Below, one piece after another: positions 11,673 to 22,922 of a DNA stretch of 64,000 nt (position 1 is its first letter; every line of letters starts with the position of its first letter). The stretch is from Golubevia sp. BC0850 (Eukaryota > Basidiomycota > Exobasidiomycetes > Golubeviales > Golubeviaceae). The notes below the pieces were generated by a model. It had not been told where the DNA came from, did not search any database, and saw only the letters and a program-made list of their open reading frames with translations. Location: positions 558,001-622,000 of the forward strand of contig JAAVVG010000008.1 of NCBI GenBank assembly GCA_012976225.1, read 5' to 3'. The translations under genes and the position numbers were made by a program.

Positions 11673-13528
11673 ATGGAAAAGTATTCTAGATTCAGAGATG
11701 CTGGAACTGGAATTCAGGTAAGTCATACATTTCAACAGCAGCCGAACTCGTCATCTATCAATTTATACAGACAGGATTCTTCCACCTTGCCCAACTTAAC
11801 CTTCTCCTTCTTTTCTTCCTTCTTTCCAGGTGTTTCTCACTCCTGTTCCTGTTAGCATCATTTCAAAACTAGATCTTTCTTTTACTCTAGGTGTCTCTGC
11901 TGACCTCTCTCCTCTTCTCCATTTTCATTTTCAGCCGGCCAGCGGTTCGTCTTCGATCCAATCCCTCTTCCTTCCAATCCGTCTACTCGTAGGAGCTCTA
12001 AGGTCCATCCTCATCTTATTACTGGCTCTTCTATGGGCCATTTTGGGAATGTCTCTAGGAGCACTCAACGTCAGTCCTTGCCATTCAATTGTCATTCTCT
12101 TTTCCAAGTCTGACGTTTGAACTCTCTTTCGCTTCGACCGACTTCGCAGCGTGGTCTAAGCTCTGGTATCATAGCAATCTTCTGTCGAGCGATACTGTTC
12201 GTTCTAGGCTTCTCCTGGATCAAGACGGAAGTCGTTTCTCTTCGAAGTAGAGGGTGAGTGCTGCGAAGAAAGGAGAGACTCTCTTCAAATTCACTATACC
12301 TGATCAACTTGTCCCGTTTCTTCATTTGTTCAGTCGAGCTTCTACTTTAGCAGCTAATGATTCTTCTAGATTTTCTCCCCGTAAAGGAGACCTGATCTTG
12401 AGTAACTATTCTTCTTGGATTGTCAGTCTCTACAGAACTTCCGACACGTTCTCTACAACACCAAAAGACGGCCTTTCTTACCTTCTTTTCTCTCTCTTTC
12501 GTATCATTCTCAATCCGGGCTTGAAATTTACCAGGACATTCTATACCTGGCAACCAAATTCAACCCAACCTTCGTCTCTCCGGTCGTCAGTCCAAGTTCC
12601 AACCAATCCAACTCTGCTGCCTCGCCCACTAGAGCTTCACCAGCAAGACGTAGGAACACGAAAGTAGTAGAAGATGGACCTCCAGCCACAACTTTCTTAC
12701 CAGCTCCAGGTACTGCCTCTCCAGAGAGATTCTTGGGTTGGAGAAGAACCTTTTTGCTCGGTATGATCTCACGAAGTGGAATGACTCCTCTGGTGAAGGA
12801 TGGAGACGATTCTGGCGAAGTCTTGAGTCTAGATAAGATACTTGAAAAGTCTAGTGGTCCGGTTGTGGTCTTCCCTGAGGTGAGAATCTGTAGCTTGGAA
12901 AGTCCAGTAGGAATGCTGGGGAGAAAGGGTCGACTACTTACTGTCTTTTCGGCCTCCCTTTACTTTTCTCTCTATCTCCCTTTTTCAGCTCGTAACGTCT
13001 AATGGAAGAGGACTTCTTAGAGCTGGTCCAGTTTTCCCAGCCTCATGGATCAACACCTATCGAAATACTGGGGCCTTCCGTCAATCATCGAAACAAAATT
13101 GTAGAATCTTTCTTATGTGCATGAAGTGAGTACTTTCTCACCTCTCCATACAAATATCATCTTACTCTTCAGACCTGCCCCTAACTTGATTCTCTTCCCT
13201 CTCTTTTTCAAGACACGATCCACCAACCTCAACATCTCCCACTTCGACTCATTCAGTCCCAACTTCTTTCAATCCTCTACCCCATTTCTGGTCTCTAGCT
13301 TCATCTCTAACTCTCTTTCGTTCTTTGACAATAAGGTTCTTGGACGAATCTGAATCTCCAACTTCAGGTTCTTTCCAATCTGACGTTTCAGTTTCTGGGA
13401 ATGAACATCCTGATCCTTTGGCAGATGCTTGTATGGGTTTGATTGGAAACTTGTCTAGATTGAGAAGAACTGGACTGGGTTGGGAGGATAAAGAAGGATT
13501 TTTGAGATTGGTGGAAGGTAGACGATGA
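11673..13528 (+). CDS. LOA1: Lysophosphatidic acid acyltransferase LOA1/VPS66
   Basis: Eight exons in phase: 11673-11717, 11830-11850, 11935-12069, 12150-12253, 12334-12421, 12535-12879, 12989-13125, 13336-13528; 355 residues. The start MEKYSRFRDAGTGIQ closely matches the N-terminus of yeast Loa1. A hydrophobic stretch (LRSILILLLALLWAILGMSL) anchors it in the membrane. The acyltransferase NHx4D motif appears as N126-Y-S-S-W-I-D132, and the substrate motif as FPE...SNGRGLLRAG. A Ser/Pro/Arg-rich insertion lies between them. The enzyme acylates lysophosphatidic acid at the ER or lipid droplets. It diverges from VAC14, whose start codon lies 151 bases away, so both share a promoter. The 21-nt exon 2 rests on the reading GTTAGC as donor; retention of that 84-nt intron would keep the frame. 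Confidence 0.87.
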
Positions 13529-13953
13529 GGGAAAGGGTGGAGAGGCAGGCAAGGAAGATGGAGTGAGTCGAGCACTCGAGAGGGTAGTAAGTTTGAAGAT
13601 GTGTGTATAGCCTTATAAGATGATCCGAAAAGCTATTGGGTCGTCGTGCACACTTTTGTTTCTCATGCACGCATCTTCACAGCTGCTTGTCAAGATTAAA
13701 AAATAGCAGATGAGATTGGAAGGAACAGGCAACACGCAAAAATCGGCACAGAGAGGGAGAGAGAGAGGACTCGAGACCTTTGCAGATCGAGAAAAGACAA
13801 CAACAGAGATGAAAAGAGAGATGAATGAGCAAAGAAAGACCAGAACTAGAGAGAGAAGACCAGAAAAATGAAAGAAAGAAATATAGATCGAAAATTAGGA
13901 AAGAGAGCTTTTGCTAGGATGTGACGTCTAGCCTTTGAGGAGACATGAGGCGC
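13529..13953. other. Purine-skewed intergenic region
   Basis: Between the convergent LOA1 and a secreted-protein gene. From about 13730 to 13890 the plus strand is almost all A and G (AGAGAG and GAAAG runs). No coding pattern is seen. Confidence 0.5.
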
Positions 13954-14751
13954 CTAAAGAGGGTTTGGGAGAATAGCTCCGAGAATATCTAGTAGACCGA
14001 AAGAGTTGAGAGCAGAAGCTAGAGTTCCGAATCCACTGAGAAGGAAGTTTACGAGCTGGTCGAAGAAACCTAGAGAGGAGGCAGCTGACTCGGCGGTTTC
14101 CCTGTAGGTGGACTTTTGAGAAGCTGAGAAGATTTAGGTAAGAAAGTGGAAGAAGAGAGAAAGAAGGGGGGGGGGATCAGAATCAAGGCATTCAAAGAGA
14201 AGGAGGAATGAGATCTACAGAGGATTGTTTACTCACTAGAAAGGGACTTGTAATCGACAGACTTGAACATTTGAGTGATTCCGGCGATCAATGATTTAGC
14301 AGCGCTGTTCAACTCGGCGTCATCCTAGAGAAATAGAGGATGGGTGATGAGTTATCAGAAGTGGAGCTCTTTCCTCAGCACCCTTTCCTTCCAATGTCAG
14401 GTCACCCTTTCTTCCCTTCTCTCTAATCAGACATGATCCTTTCAGAAATTCTTCTTTACAATTTCCAACTGCACGACCACCTCTTTGACTTACCGAAGTT
14501 ATAGCTCTCTTTTCCTGCTTTAGCGATTTTCCGGTCTTGAGAGCCTCTTTGAAGATTGAGTCCACCTTCTTCATCGAAATCATCTTTTGGTGAAGGGTCT
14601 TCTTGGATTCTGGAGAGAAGTTCTTGAATTCATGAGAAAGAGATTGAGAAGTGTTGAGGATTAGAGATCTTGGAGTTTGAGAAGTTGAAATGGGAGCTGC
14701 TAGTGCAAAAACTGCTAGCAATGGTAAGAGAAGGAAGGCAGAGAATCTCAT
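13954..14751 (-). CDS. Small secreted helical protein, unknown
   Basis: Three exons, high to low: 14751-14494, 14324-14237, 14123-13954; 171 residues, all junctions in phase. The first 19 residues (MRFSAFLLLPLLAVFALAA) are a clear signal peptide. The rest has no Cys pattern: a Ser/Lys-rich amphipathic half (SPESKKTLHQKMISMKKVD), then an Ala/Leu-rich half that ends in a hydrophobic stretch (FGTLASALNSFGLLDILGAI). A ten-G run sits in intron 2. No family is recognised. It is the first of three neighbouring genes for secreted proteins on this strand, which suggests a small secretome cluster. A hydrophobic-surface-binding or effector role is possible but unproven. Confidence 0.75.
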
Positions 14752-15223
14752 CGTGTTGATTTGAGGTTGAGGTGAGAGGAATTCCAGGTAAAGATTTGAG
14801 TCAAAAAGAGAGTAGTTGGGAGGTGATGCTGATGGGAAAGAGGGAAAGAGCAAAGAGGGGATCGATGCATCGATGTCGATCATGCGGGGAACAAAAACAA
14901 GGAGATTCCGGGGTTTTTGAAGTCTCCATGGCGTCGACAGTGAACTAGTGAAACTGTGTCTCTGCAAGACCAAATGAGATCTTCAAGAGAAGTTTGAGCT
15001 GTGAAGTATAAGTCTATGTAAATCAAGAACTGAAAAGTGTGTGTGAGAGAGAGATGAAAGAGTGTAGAATTGCTTTTATGAAAAGATTGACAAGAGGAGA
15101 ATGGACAAGAGAAGAGCTGACAAGAGATTGTTCAGATAGAAATCGAAAAAGACAAAGGAGAGATACAAGCTTCTAAATAAAAATGAATAAAGAGTCGATC
15201 AAAGGGACAAAGGAGAGAGACAA

Positions 15224-16380
15224 TCATACCTCACACGACTTGAAGCCTTCACCGAAAGAACTACCAAAGATAGTCTTCAAGATAGCGAACAACCCTCCGT
15301 TTTGAGTGTAAGAGAATCCATGACTTCCATGAGAAGATGATTGAGAACCAGAGTGAGAGTGGCCATAGTGCCCCTTTCCTCCCTTGTGAGAAGACTTTTT
15401 GACGGCTGCTTGACACTTGGCTGATAGAGAGGCGATGATCTTGGAGAGATTCTCGACTTTTGATTGACAGATATTGACAGAACCAGTCATGCAGGTGTGG
15501 AGAGACTTGATGATACTTCCAAAAGAACCGTCCAGCTCCGCGAGGATCGAGGAGATAGCGATGAGTTGTTCAGCTGAGAGTGTGAGAAGTGAGAAGGCAT
15601 GAGAGGAAAAGATGACATCAGAAAGGTGAAGATGGTTCAAGAGAAAGAATGGAGAAGGGAAAAGAAAACTTACAAGAAAGAGAGTCTTCGAGATTCTCCA
15701 TTGCGTCGGCAAGTTGTACGAGAAGCAGATTGATGGTTGACTTGATCGATCCCTGAAGAAGTGAAGGATGGGGAAAGGATGGGCTTAGGAAGGTGAAGAC
15801 AGAAAATATGGAAAAACTGAAGACTCACCTCGATTCCGAAGATAGTAGCAGCAGAGAAGGAGATCTTTTGCTTGACCAACCAAGCCAAACCTAGCGAGAG
15901 TTCCGAGCAAGCATCGTGAACCACAGTGAGCTTCTTAGTCAACTTGGTAGCAGAGCAAGTCTGGATCTCCTCGGAGGACAGGAAAGTCTGATTGTGAGAA
16001 AAGGGAGAGGAGAGGTGGTGTCAGTCGAATTGGACGGCGTTAACGAAAAAAGCGACGGAGGTACTCACGAGAGAACTAGAAACTTGATGGTGGAATGACT
16101 CAAAGACTGAATCGATGGAAGTAGCAAATCCTTTCTTGGTGCTGCAAGAGCCACCCTTCAGAATACCGATGAAAGAAGAGGATGAACCTGAAGATGAAGA
16201 ACTACCTGAACCACTGTTTGAGTTGGAGTTTCCGTTCCCTCCAGTAGATGGGCAAGTACAAGTGTCTTCGGGTTTGTTGTGACGTTCTTCGATAGAATTG
16301 GAGCTGAGCTTTTGCTTTGAGAGCTCGGCGCTGGCAGAAACAGCTAAGAGGAAGAAAGTTGCGATGAAGGAGAGTTTCAT
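15224..16380 (-). CDS. Secreted protein, paralogue A of a pair
   Basis: Four exons, high to low: 16380-16069, 15987-15829, 15752-15674, 15573-15224; 299 residues. Signal peptide MKLSFIATFFLLAVSASA, then a CTCP motif, a Gly/Ser/Asn linker, and a folded part opening with GILKGGSCSTKKGFATSIDSV. Later come SSEEIQTC and a helical region with CMTGSVNICQS. The end is His/Gly/Ser-rich. It shares order, Cys positions and most intron phases with the gene at 17201-18453, so the two arose by duplication. An intron after FGIE is present here and absent in the paralogue. The fold looks like helical bundles with conserved Cys; the family is not recognised. A TATA box lies upstream at 16517-16523. Confidence 0.82.
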
Positions 16381-16516
16381 GATTGAGAGAAGGAGTGATA
16401 CTGGGTTGAAGGAACGTGGAGGGTCTTTGTCGTCTTGAAGAAAGAAAGAGGAGAACAAAAAAGAGAAAGAGAATGCTTTGTTGAGAAAAAACAGAAAAGA
16501 AGGTATCCGAACCCTC

Positions 16517-16523
16517 TTTTATA
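16517..16523 (-). promoter_or_regulatory. TATA box of secreted paralogue A
   Basis: The minus strand reads TATAAAA here, about 137 bases before the ATG at 16380, in an AG-poor context. It suggests a strongly regulated promoter like that of the secreted gene at 28509. Confidence 0.5.
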
Positions 16524-17200
16524 GAAGAATCTGGGTTGACAGTTAGGGGCATGCAAGGAGGTCATCGATGCTAGACCTTGACAACCGGGCTATTGAGCCC
16601 TTCTCTCGAACCTTCTTTTTGCTCCTGTTACCCAAAAGAGGAGCTAACATTTCAAATCCTTGCGCCTTCGCTTCTACAATGGCCGGTGAGAAGTCTGACA
16701 TTTGTCAACGCACACGCAACTCACCCCCTTTTTTCGCTCCCAGCTTCACATTGGGCCTGTTGGGTAGTCCCGTCCATCCCCTTCTAGAAGGACGGAGGCA
16801 GTTATTTTGCGACTTGCTTGCTTTGCCCGCTGGCTTTGGGAGGAATGTCAACAACTTTCTGGAAGGAGTTTGGCGGCGTTTGACAAAAAAGAGGAAGGAA
16901 GGGATAGTACCTCCTCATTTCCATCATGTTTCTGTCTCCTTCAAACAGTAATGTCGAATCTGTATTCAGTCGAAAGAAAGTATTTTTGGAAAGAGAGAAA
17001 AGTCCGTGCAGAGTAGGGGCAGGTGATTGCGAGTGAAACGAAGGCGGGAGACTGGCACTGGCCTACATGATGAGCTAAAAAAGTCCTTTGATAGTTCAGT
17101 CTTCATGCTGAAACATATGCTACCGTTCGAGAGAATTACAGGGGAAACATTTCTAATGAAGCGAACGGAACCAGTCTGTTCAACTTTCCTTCAGACACGA
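16524..17200. other. Intergenic region between secreted paralogues
   Basis: Upstream of paralogue A and downstream of paralogue B. Short open stretches exist but none has a signal peptide, domain or splice-supported extension. Nothing else seen. Confidence 0.4.
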
Positions 17201-18453
17201 TTAGATGCTGATTCCAAACCCAGCTCCACCTCCAACTTCGACACCTCCTCCGACTTGGAAGCCTCCTCCCAGGACACCTGACAGGACACCGAGTAGCCCT
17301 CCTCCTAAGCTAGCCCCAGCTTCGAGGATCCCTCCTGCAGCTCCTCCAACTGAGAAGCCGAGCTTCCCACAGAGTTTTGCCATCGCTCCAGCCAGACCTT
17401 CGAATCTCGACTTGAAGACTCCGCTGACTGAACCTTTAAGACAGCCAGAAAGATCAGATGTGATCTTTCCCAGAACAGTATTGATGGCCAGGATAGAGGC
17501 TTTGAGCTCGGCCAGGAGGTGGGCTGAACGTGAAGAAAAGATGGAAGAGGTTGTCAGAAGTCCGGACGCGATTCCCGCTTATCCGATGCCCCTGATTAAA
17601 GAGAGAGCTACGGATGAGGGTAGCAGTCCCTTGTAAAGAGATACTTGCCTGATAGGCTTGCTTCCAAGTTGAAGAAAGCGGATTCAAATTGCGAAAGAAG
17701 AAGCGAGAGAGATGACTTGAGTTCCCCTTCGATCCCAAAGATAGTCTCAGCTTCGAAGGCGATTCCTTGGCTGACCAGCCATTCGATGGCTACTTGAAGG
17801 TGACCGCAGACTTCTTTAACGTGCTCAAGCTTTGCGGAAAGTTTGGCTGAAGAGCAAGTCTTGACTTCCTCCGAAGCGAGAAAAGCTGTAGAGAAGGTTT
17901 CGAGAGAAGAATGAAGATGGGTCAACTTGGAGCCTTACTCTATGCGGAAGATATACTTTGACTCACCTAGAGACGCAGAGAGTTGCCAATGAGCTTGGTC
18001 GAAGACGTCTCCGAGGGCGGTGGCGAATCCGTGAGTAGTGTGGCAGCTTCCAGCTTCCAGAATTCCTTTGAAGCTCAAAGATGTGGAACTAGAGGTTGAA
18101 GAACTAAAGGAGGAAGAAGGGCTGGGCGATGAAGAAGAGGAGCTGGACGAGGCGGAATTGGATCCTGAAGAGGTAGAGCCAGATCCTGAACCTTTGCCAG
18201 ATTTGTCTCCTCCTTTGCTCTCATCTTTATCACCTTTGCTTGATGAATGAGGCTTCTTGTCTTCCTCTCCCGGACACTTACATCCGGTTCTTCTCTCGAG
18301 GGAAGAGAGGTCGAAGGTAGTGGAGTTGACAAGGTTGGATTCCATCCTTGGAGTCAAAGCAAAAGAAGGAGAAGGAGCTGCATTGACGGTGAGAAGTGAG
18401 ACCAAGACCAAAGAGAAGAGTCCTAGAAAATACTTGTAAGTTGAGAAGTGCAT
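17201..18453 (-). CDS. Secreted protein, paralogue B of a pair
   Basis: Three exons, high to low: 18453-17967, 17885-17649, 17523-17201; 348 residues. The N-terminus (MHFSTYKYFLGLFSLVLVSL) is a signal peptide that ends near VNAA. Then follow CKCPGEE (compare CTCP in paralogue A), a long Ser/Lys/Gly linker, and a folded part with GILEAGSCHTTHGFATALGD, SEEVKTCSSAKL, FGIEGELKSS and CLKGSV. The C-terminus is a Gly-rich hydrophobic tail unlike the His-rich tail of A. The second intron starts GCAAGT, a GC-AG intron; this reading keeps the phase and restores the alignment with A (helix after SLS). The family is not recognised; both proteins look like cell-wall or secreted factors. Confidence 0.8.
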
Positions 18454-19163
18454 GCTTGATTGATGAAAAGAGAGGAAGGAAGGAGACGCTGAGGAAAAGA
18501 AAGTGAAAGAGGAAGAGAGAGAGTGAGAGTTTCTAGAGGAGACAGAGAGAAAGTGGGATGAGGAGATCTGGTTGAGTTAGAGAAAGTCGAGGGGATCTTA
18601 TACTGATTTTTGTGTCATCTCAAAGAAGTGGGTTGAGAGGCCTGATCCTAAATGACGACGACGAAGTGAGTTTCACTATGACAACTCTAGGTAGATTCAG
18701 ATAGAAGGAAGGAAGGAGTTCCGAGACCATCCTGTTTCTCTCGAACTAGAGTTGTTGAGATGACAACCGCAGCCACTCGCCATGCTTGCTGTCGTTGGGA
18801 TTGGGAAGGAATGACCATCTTGAGCAGAGGTCAGAGCGAGGCTACCAACCCGCATCAGAAAGTGCTATGGTGAAGACCATGGAATCTTTCAGAAATCTCA
18901 GATCCGGTTCTGCCGACAGGATTCAAAGCAAACGTTCAGTAGTGAGGTTGGCAAAGACCTCTGGCGTAAGTTCGAGCTCAGTGAGTGAGTCTCAGCTCAC
19001 TCGTTGCTAGGCCACTTTCCTCCGAGGGCAAAGTCTGTTTATGTCTGAAACAGAACAGATTGTATCTTGCGTGAGAAGTGAGGAGAGATAGATTACAGAA
19101 GAAAGACTTGAAGAGGAAGTAGAAGAAGGAAAGCTGTCATTTGAGAGTCTGACCCATGAGCTT
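18454..19163. other. Intergenic region, paralogue B promoter
   Basis: Holds the 5' flank of paralogue B, with a weak TATA-like site near 18597-18602 on the minus strand, and the 3' flank of LSM3. No gene supported. Confidence 0.4.
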
Positions 19164-19998
19164 TTAGATCCGCGATGGAGGAGAGACCTGCAAAAAGAAG
19201 GTGAAATCAGAAATTCTGTAATGGGTGTGAAGCTGGACACAAAGAGGGAAGATCAAAGAGAATCGTACAAAGAACAGGAGAGCTTTGGAATGGGACTCAC
19301 AAGGATCACACCATCTCCTCTGACGAACAACATCTCCGAGCTACGCTTGACGACCTGAAGATATTAGAACCATGAAGAGAGGGAGAAAGGGTCGAAGATT
19401 TCGGTTAGAACGAAGCAGATGAAGAAAGAAGGTCGATAAGAGTCTGGTCCTCTGCTCCATGTTCAAGTGCAAGTAGCACGCATTCATCCTTTCTGAGCTT
19501 AATATTTTATTCAGATACTGAGCTGCGATAATGGCTTTTATGATCAATCAAGCCAAAGCAGCAGCATGAGCTTCTTTGATGGAAGGCTAGTTCCACACCA
19601 TCTCTTTCTTCATCTCGAAACCGTCTCGACCTCCTCTGAAACTGACGCAACTTAGACAAATTTCGATCACTGATTTCAAAGTGTGCATCTTGCTCATTCG
19701 AAGCCCATCGCTCCAGCCCGTAGATCATCCTCTGCTTCCTTCCTCTCCACCATCTATCGATGCTTTCCTCTTGACGATACTGGTTGATACTCACGTCTAC
19801 TCCACCAGGCTGACCATCTTCAGTAGGTTCCCTCACCACATAGACCTTTTCCTCTACCTCTCCCATGATTAGATTCATGTGACCATCATAAGCATGTAGA
19901 ACCCCAGTGAGTTCTCTATCCCCACGTAGTTTGACAAAGACTCTTTCTGAAAGGGATAGCCTGATTAGATCGAATGGTTCCGTAACTCCCTGTGACAT
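19164..19998 (-). CDS. LSM3: U6 snRNA-associated Sm-like protein LSm3
   Basis: Three exons, high to low: 19998-19795, 19354-19301, 19187-19164; 93 residues, the usual LSm3 size. The Sm1 motif is clear ([20 protein letters not shown], then [20 protein letters not shown]), as is the Sm2 motif after the intron ([18 protein letters not shown]). LSm3 is part of the LSm2-8 ring that binds the U6 snRNA 3' end and of the LSm1-7 ring in mRNA decay. Intron 1 is about 440 nt, several times the usual length here; I looked for C/D snoRNA boxes on its strand and found none convincing. Head to head with the U1-C gene. Confidence 0.93.
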
Positions 19999-20139
19999 TA
20001 TCGAGGATTTTAATTTAAAGCTGAAGTAAGAAGAGGAATGATGAGGTCAAGTTAGTAGGGCGAGTAAGGGTAGAGGAAGCTTTCATTCTTGCCTCACAAG
20101 ACCATCGACCATCAAGCATCCAATTCAAACTTAACAGAG
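19999..20139. promoter_or_regulatory. Bidirectional promoter of LSM3 and U1-C
   Basis: Only 141 bases separate the two start codons, so both genes must share this interval. An A/T-rich tract (TTTTAATTTAAAGC) lies next to the LSM3 start. No TATA box placed for either gene. Confidence 0.6.
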
Positions 20140-21215
20140 ATGGGAAAGCATTACTGTGGTAAGTTAGAGAGATTACTGTCTATTTTAATCGTCAATCATC
20201 ATTCAGCAACAGTAAAGGAGTCCTGACTGCTGCTCTCTCTCTCTCTCCTACCATCAGATTACTGCGATGTCTTCCTCACTCACGATTCCGTCTCAGTTCG
20301 AAAAGCTCATAACAGTGGAAGGAATCATCAATCAAACGTACGAGACTACTATGCAGGTCTAGATACTGTAGAACTCAACGCAATCTTAGAACGAGTCTTC
20401 AAACAATACGATGAAAAGGGACTTCCAAGACCTCAAGACTTTGGTGGAATCAGAGGTGGCGACATCAGAGATTCCGGTCATGGAGGCGGAAGAGGTGGTT
20501 TCAGAGGTGGATTTAGAGGAGGCTTCAGAGGAGGAGGGAGAGGTGGTTATGTCGGATCTTCTCATGGAGATGATGGAAGAGGTGGGTTTGAAGGTGGGGG
20601 AAGTATGAGTTTTGGAGCTGGTCCCATGAGTGAGTATGGAGGTTGATTGTATGATTGAAGTTGGAAGTTGGAAAGTGATAGTTGGATTGTGGAGGAAGCA
20701 TCTAAGAACGGAAGCAGAGACAGAGGAGACAGAGATCCTCAAAGAAAATTATATCCTGTCCCACTTCTTTCCCTTCCTCGAAGACCTTTCTACCAATTCT
20801 TTCGATTTGGAAGATACAAAACTACTTCAACCTCAAGTCTTTCATCTTAGGTCCGAGCACATTCAACGACTGACTCTCTCTACCTCCTCTCTTCATTTCT
20901 CTTCCAGATCCTCGTCCTCCCTTCTCCCGACCGCCTCCAAACTACTCTCAACCACCTCCGATCGCAGCTGGAGGTTTCAATTCAGGTCCTCCTCCACCTC
21001 TAGGGATGTTCAATCGACCACCCCCTGGTTTCAACCCAAACGTTCCACCTCCAAATATGAATGTACCTCCTCCTGGCTTCCACAATCAAGGTCAAAATCA
21101 ATTCCAGCAGCAGCAGCAACAGCAACAGGGAGGATATAATCAGAATCAATATCAACAGCCCCCGCCTTCGGGTGGACATGCTGGACCTCCTAGACCTTTG
21201 GGGATGCATAGATAG
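20140..21215 (+). CDS. YHC1: U1 small nuclear ribonucleoprotein C
   Basis: Three exons: 20140-20158, 20258-20629, 20908-21215; 232 residues. The N-terminus [17 protein letters not shown] with HNSGRNH gives the matrin-type C2H2 zinc finger that defines U1-C (Cys6, Cys9 and two His). Then comes an RGG-like stretch (repeated GGFRGG), and a Pro-rich tail with PPPGF repeats and a run of eight Gln. U1-C stabilises base pairing between U1 snRNA and the 5' splice site. The first exon codes only six residues. Its neighbour across a 141-base promoter is another spliceosome gene. Confidence 0.95.
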
Positions 21216-21622
21216 AGAGGAGGGAGAAGGGAGTTTGTTAATCATGAGAAGATCTGATGAGGTAAGGAAGGTCGGGCTTGATGTCTTGTACTTATAAATG
21301 AAAAATTCTCTTTCTTGAGATGGTCAAAGCATATTCGCTACCACCTGAACACCCAAAAGGTTAAGAATGAAAATGCTCCTTTGAATCGAAAAAGGCAACA
21401 ACATTAGAATCGGGGGACCGACATTGATCTGATTCGTCGACAAGGCATACTTCCTGCATTTCCCAGATCACTCGGTGTAACCAAAGGCTCAAATCGCCGA
21501 AGGTGAAGTATGGAAGAGAACTACAAAGTCATATTAGATCGGTCGAGACAGAGAAGTAGGCTAGTCGAAGAACAGTAAAGAAGACCACATTAGAAGACGA
21601 AACAAAATCAAACTTTCCAATC
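21216..21622. other. Intergenic, convergent gene ends
   Basis: Between the ends of U1-C (+) and the dehydrogenase (-). No gene, repeat or structured RNA seen. Confidence 0.4.
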
Positions 21623-22914
21623 TCAAAGTTTTGCAGCAATTTGCTCTTCAGCCCAATTCCACCAAGTATCTTGAACCTTTGTGTCTTTAGCAATTGACTT
21701 TGGAGAGATGACTCGGCCCCAGTTGGTTAAATAAGCTCCATTGAGTCTCGAGGCCTCCTTGGAAGTGGTTGCGAAGAGCGGGGTGATAGATCCCATCTCA
21801 GAAGGAAAGAAGAACAATGGTGAGAGCACGTTATTCCAGAACCAACCTTGGTTGATATCGGTTCTTAGGATTCCAGGATGGCAAGAGTTGCTGGGATGAA
21901 TGAGAGAGGATATGCAGGAGAGACAGAGAAAGGAAAGAAAGAACGAATCAAAACCTCAGAGCAGGAAGAGTCGGGAAAGTCAGAACAGCGGGGGTTGAGA
22001 TGTTGAGACTCACAAGACGATTCCGTCTTGTCCATGCTTTCTCGCCCAAGCATTAGCATCCAAGATGTTTGCGAATTTCGAGTGACCATACATCTTCCAG
22101 TTCCAAAGACTAGGGAACCTTTTGAGCCAAGTGTTTTGCATTTCTGGATCTTTAAGATCGAAGCCTGTAGCCAAACGATGCATTCCACTTGAGATGAAGC
22201 AGACGCGGACAGAATTCTTCTCCTCGGAAGCTTTAGCTGTCTCTTGAAGGATGGGCAACAAAAGTTTGACTAGATAATGATGTCCAAGAGAGTTGGTCCC
22301 AAGCTGTAGATCGTAGCCATCAGAGGTGTAAGGTTTCTCGGTGGCCATAGTTCCACCTGATGCGAAAAGGTAATCCAATCTAGTGGAAAGACTGTGAGAT
22401 AGCGAAGTGTGGATCAGTCGCTGAGAAGGTAAAACAAGTAGCTTTAGAACGTACTCACGCAGCGAATTCTTCTGCGGAGTCCTTGACACTCTGGAGACTT
22501 CCGAGATCGCACTTAATGAAGGTGACACTTCCAGTTGCACCTGCTGCCTTGACTTCAGCTTCTAACTTTTTGCAAGCAGCCTCTCCCTTAGAAGGGGTTC
22601 TTGAGAACATGAAAACTTTTGCATTCTTGAGCATCAAGTCCCGCACGGTGAAGTAACCCAATCCGGTGTTTCCTCCAGTCACTATAGCTACTTTGCCTTC
22701 CAAGTTAGGCATGTCATTCTGTGGAAGCCAGTGTGGCTTTGGTCTGTACGTAAATTCGAGAGTACGTGTCAGAAACTTCAATCCGCTTGATTCTTTGGGG
22801 ACTGAGAGACTCGAGACTCACGGAAAGGTGTCTTCAACCTGGGCGAGAAAGAAACAGAGCTGATGAGTTTTTGTGAAACATCTCAGAGAAGAGGAGCCGG
22901 GAAAGACTCACCAT
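21623..22914 (-). CDS. Short-chain dehydrogenase/reductase
   Basis: Five coding exons, high to low: 22914-22912, 22838-22822, 22743-22459, 22391-22014, 21890-21623; 316 residues. The NAD(P)-binding motif TGGNTGLG (29-36), the catalytic Ser in ISSG (169-170) and YGHSK (Tyr203, Lys207) are all present. FASGG stands where most members have NNAG. The family is the WWOX/retinol-dehydrogenase-like branch of classical SDRs; substrate unknown. The first coding exon holds only ATG, and a further GTGAGT donor upstream implies a 5' UTR intron ending just before it, so the start codon sits in an 11-nt exon. The C-terminus (QDTWWNWAEEQIA) is typical of fungal members. Confidence 0.88.
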
Positions 22915-22922
22915 GATTGGAG

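Noticed and set aside
14166-14175. Ten-G run in the intron of the small secreted gene
   Set aside because: Intronic homopolymer with no effect on the frame; unlike the one at 47442-47451 it needs no explanation.
19507-19794. Extension of LSm3 reading frame into its intron
   Set aside because: The Sm2 motif is found only after splicing to 19354; the read-through tail has no Sm sequence.
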